DNA of 6,288 bases from assembly GCA_031259485.1 (NCBI GenBank), contig JAIRLH010000033.1, positions 1 to 6,288 of the forward strand, in the 5' to 3' direction. The translations under genes and the position numbers were made by a program. Positions 6,185-6,288 of the stretch are shown piece by piece. Numbering within the stretch: position 1 is the stretch's first letter; every line of letters starts with the position of its first letter. Source of the stretch: Elusimicrobiota bacterium. Lineage in GTDB: Bacteria; Elusimicrobiota; Elusimicrobia; Elusimicrobiales; Elusimicrobiaceae. A model generated the notes under the pieces. It did no database searches and was not told where the DNA came from. It saw only the letters and a program-made list of their open reading frames with translations.

Positions 6185-6288
6185 AACTTTACTTGAAGCC
6201 GCGCGTTTTGTCTGCCTTGATACCGAAACAACCGGCTTAAGCCCGCTTGAGCGCGGCCGCGTGTGCGAAATCGCGTGCCTTGCCAGCC
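6177..6288 (+). CDS. DnaQ-like (DEDD) 3'-5' exonuclease, N-terminus only
   Basis: The reading frame runs off the window after 37 codons. It begins MPETLLEAARFVCLDTETTG, and FVCLDTETTGL is the Exo I motif of the DnaQ/DEDD exonucleases, with Asp15 and Glu17 as expected metal ligands. A hydrophobic strand (CEIACLA, 30-36) follows, where the family has its ARIIEIA-like second strand. Candidates are the DNA polymerase III epsilon subunit, a stand-alone exonuclease, or the N-terminus of a larger DinG- or UvrC-type fusion; the visible part cannot decide. The ATG at 6177 overlaps the upstream gene by eight bases. An in-frame TTG at 6171 is an alternative and is better spaced from a weak AAAGG at 6160-6164. 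An in-frame stop at 6159 excludes anything longer. Confidence 0.85.
   Translation, partial: MPETLLEAARFVCLDTETTGLSPLERGRVCEIACLAS

Overview
The window is a dense, almost entirely plus-strand stretch of a Gram-negative-type bacterial chromosome. It carries seven complete genes and the start of an eighth, with only two short intergenic gaps. Exported proteins with Sec signal peptides, a probable lipoprotein and a histidine kinase with an extracytoplasmic sensor domain point to a cell with a periplasm. The coding style is heavy in alanine and lysine, with GCG/GCC, AAA and TTT codons side by side. It reminds me of Elusimicrobiota or a similar deep-branching phylum, but this is an impression, not a proof.

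Layout. (1) 34-561 is a stand-alone gene for a small exported, lysine-rich protein with a cysteine-rich tail. It is clearly more AT-rich than everything downstream and is closed by a good intrinsic terminator at 592-618. (2) 644-2779 is a three-gene operon: rlmN (radical-SAM 23S rRNA/tRNA adenine-C2 methyltransferase), a small probable lipoprotein, and queC (7-cyano-7-deazaguanine synthase, queuosine pathway). Junctions overlap by 4 and 14 bases. (3) 2780-2974 is a 195-base gap holding a perfect 8-bp stem-loop and a pair of inverted, REP/MITE-like repeat arms. (4) 2975-6288 is a second operon: a small exported coiled-coil protein, a 685-residue membrane sensor histidine kinase, a polytopic DUF3307-like membrane protein, and the first 37 codons of a DnaQ-type (DEDD) exonuclease cut by the window edge. 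Junctions are a 4-base overlap, a 10-base gap and an 8-base overlap.

How the genes may work together. rlmN and queC both feed RNA modification in the decoding system (A2503 of 23S rRNA and tRNA A37 for RlmN; tRNA G34 via preQ0 for QueC), so the first operon is translation-related with an unexplained lipoprotein between them. In the second operon the tight coupling of an exported coiled-coil protein to a sensor kinase suggests a periplasmic accessory or sensing partner. No response regulator lies in the window, so the kinase's target is unknown. I see no phage, IS, CRISPR, tRNA or rRNA. The most novel-looking items are the coiled-coil/kinase/DUF3307 cluster, the cysteine-tailed small protein and the inverted repeat element.
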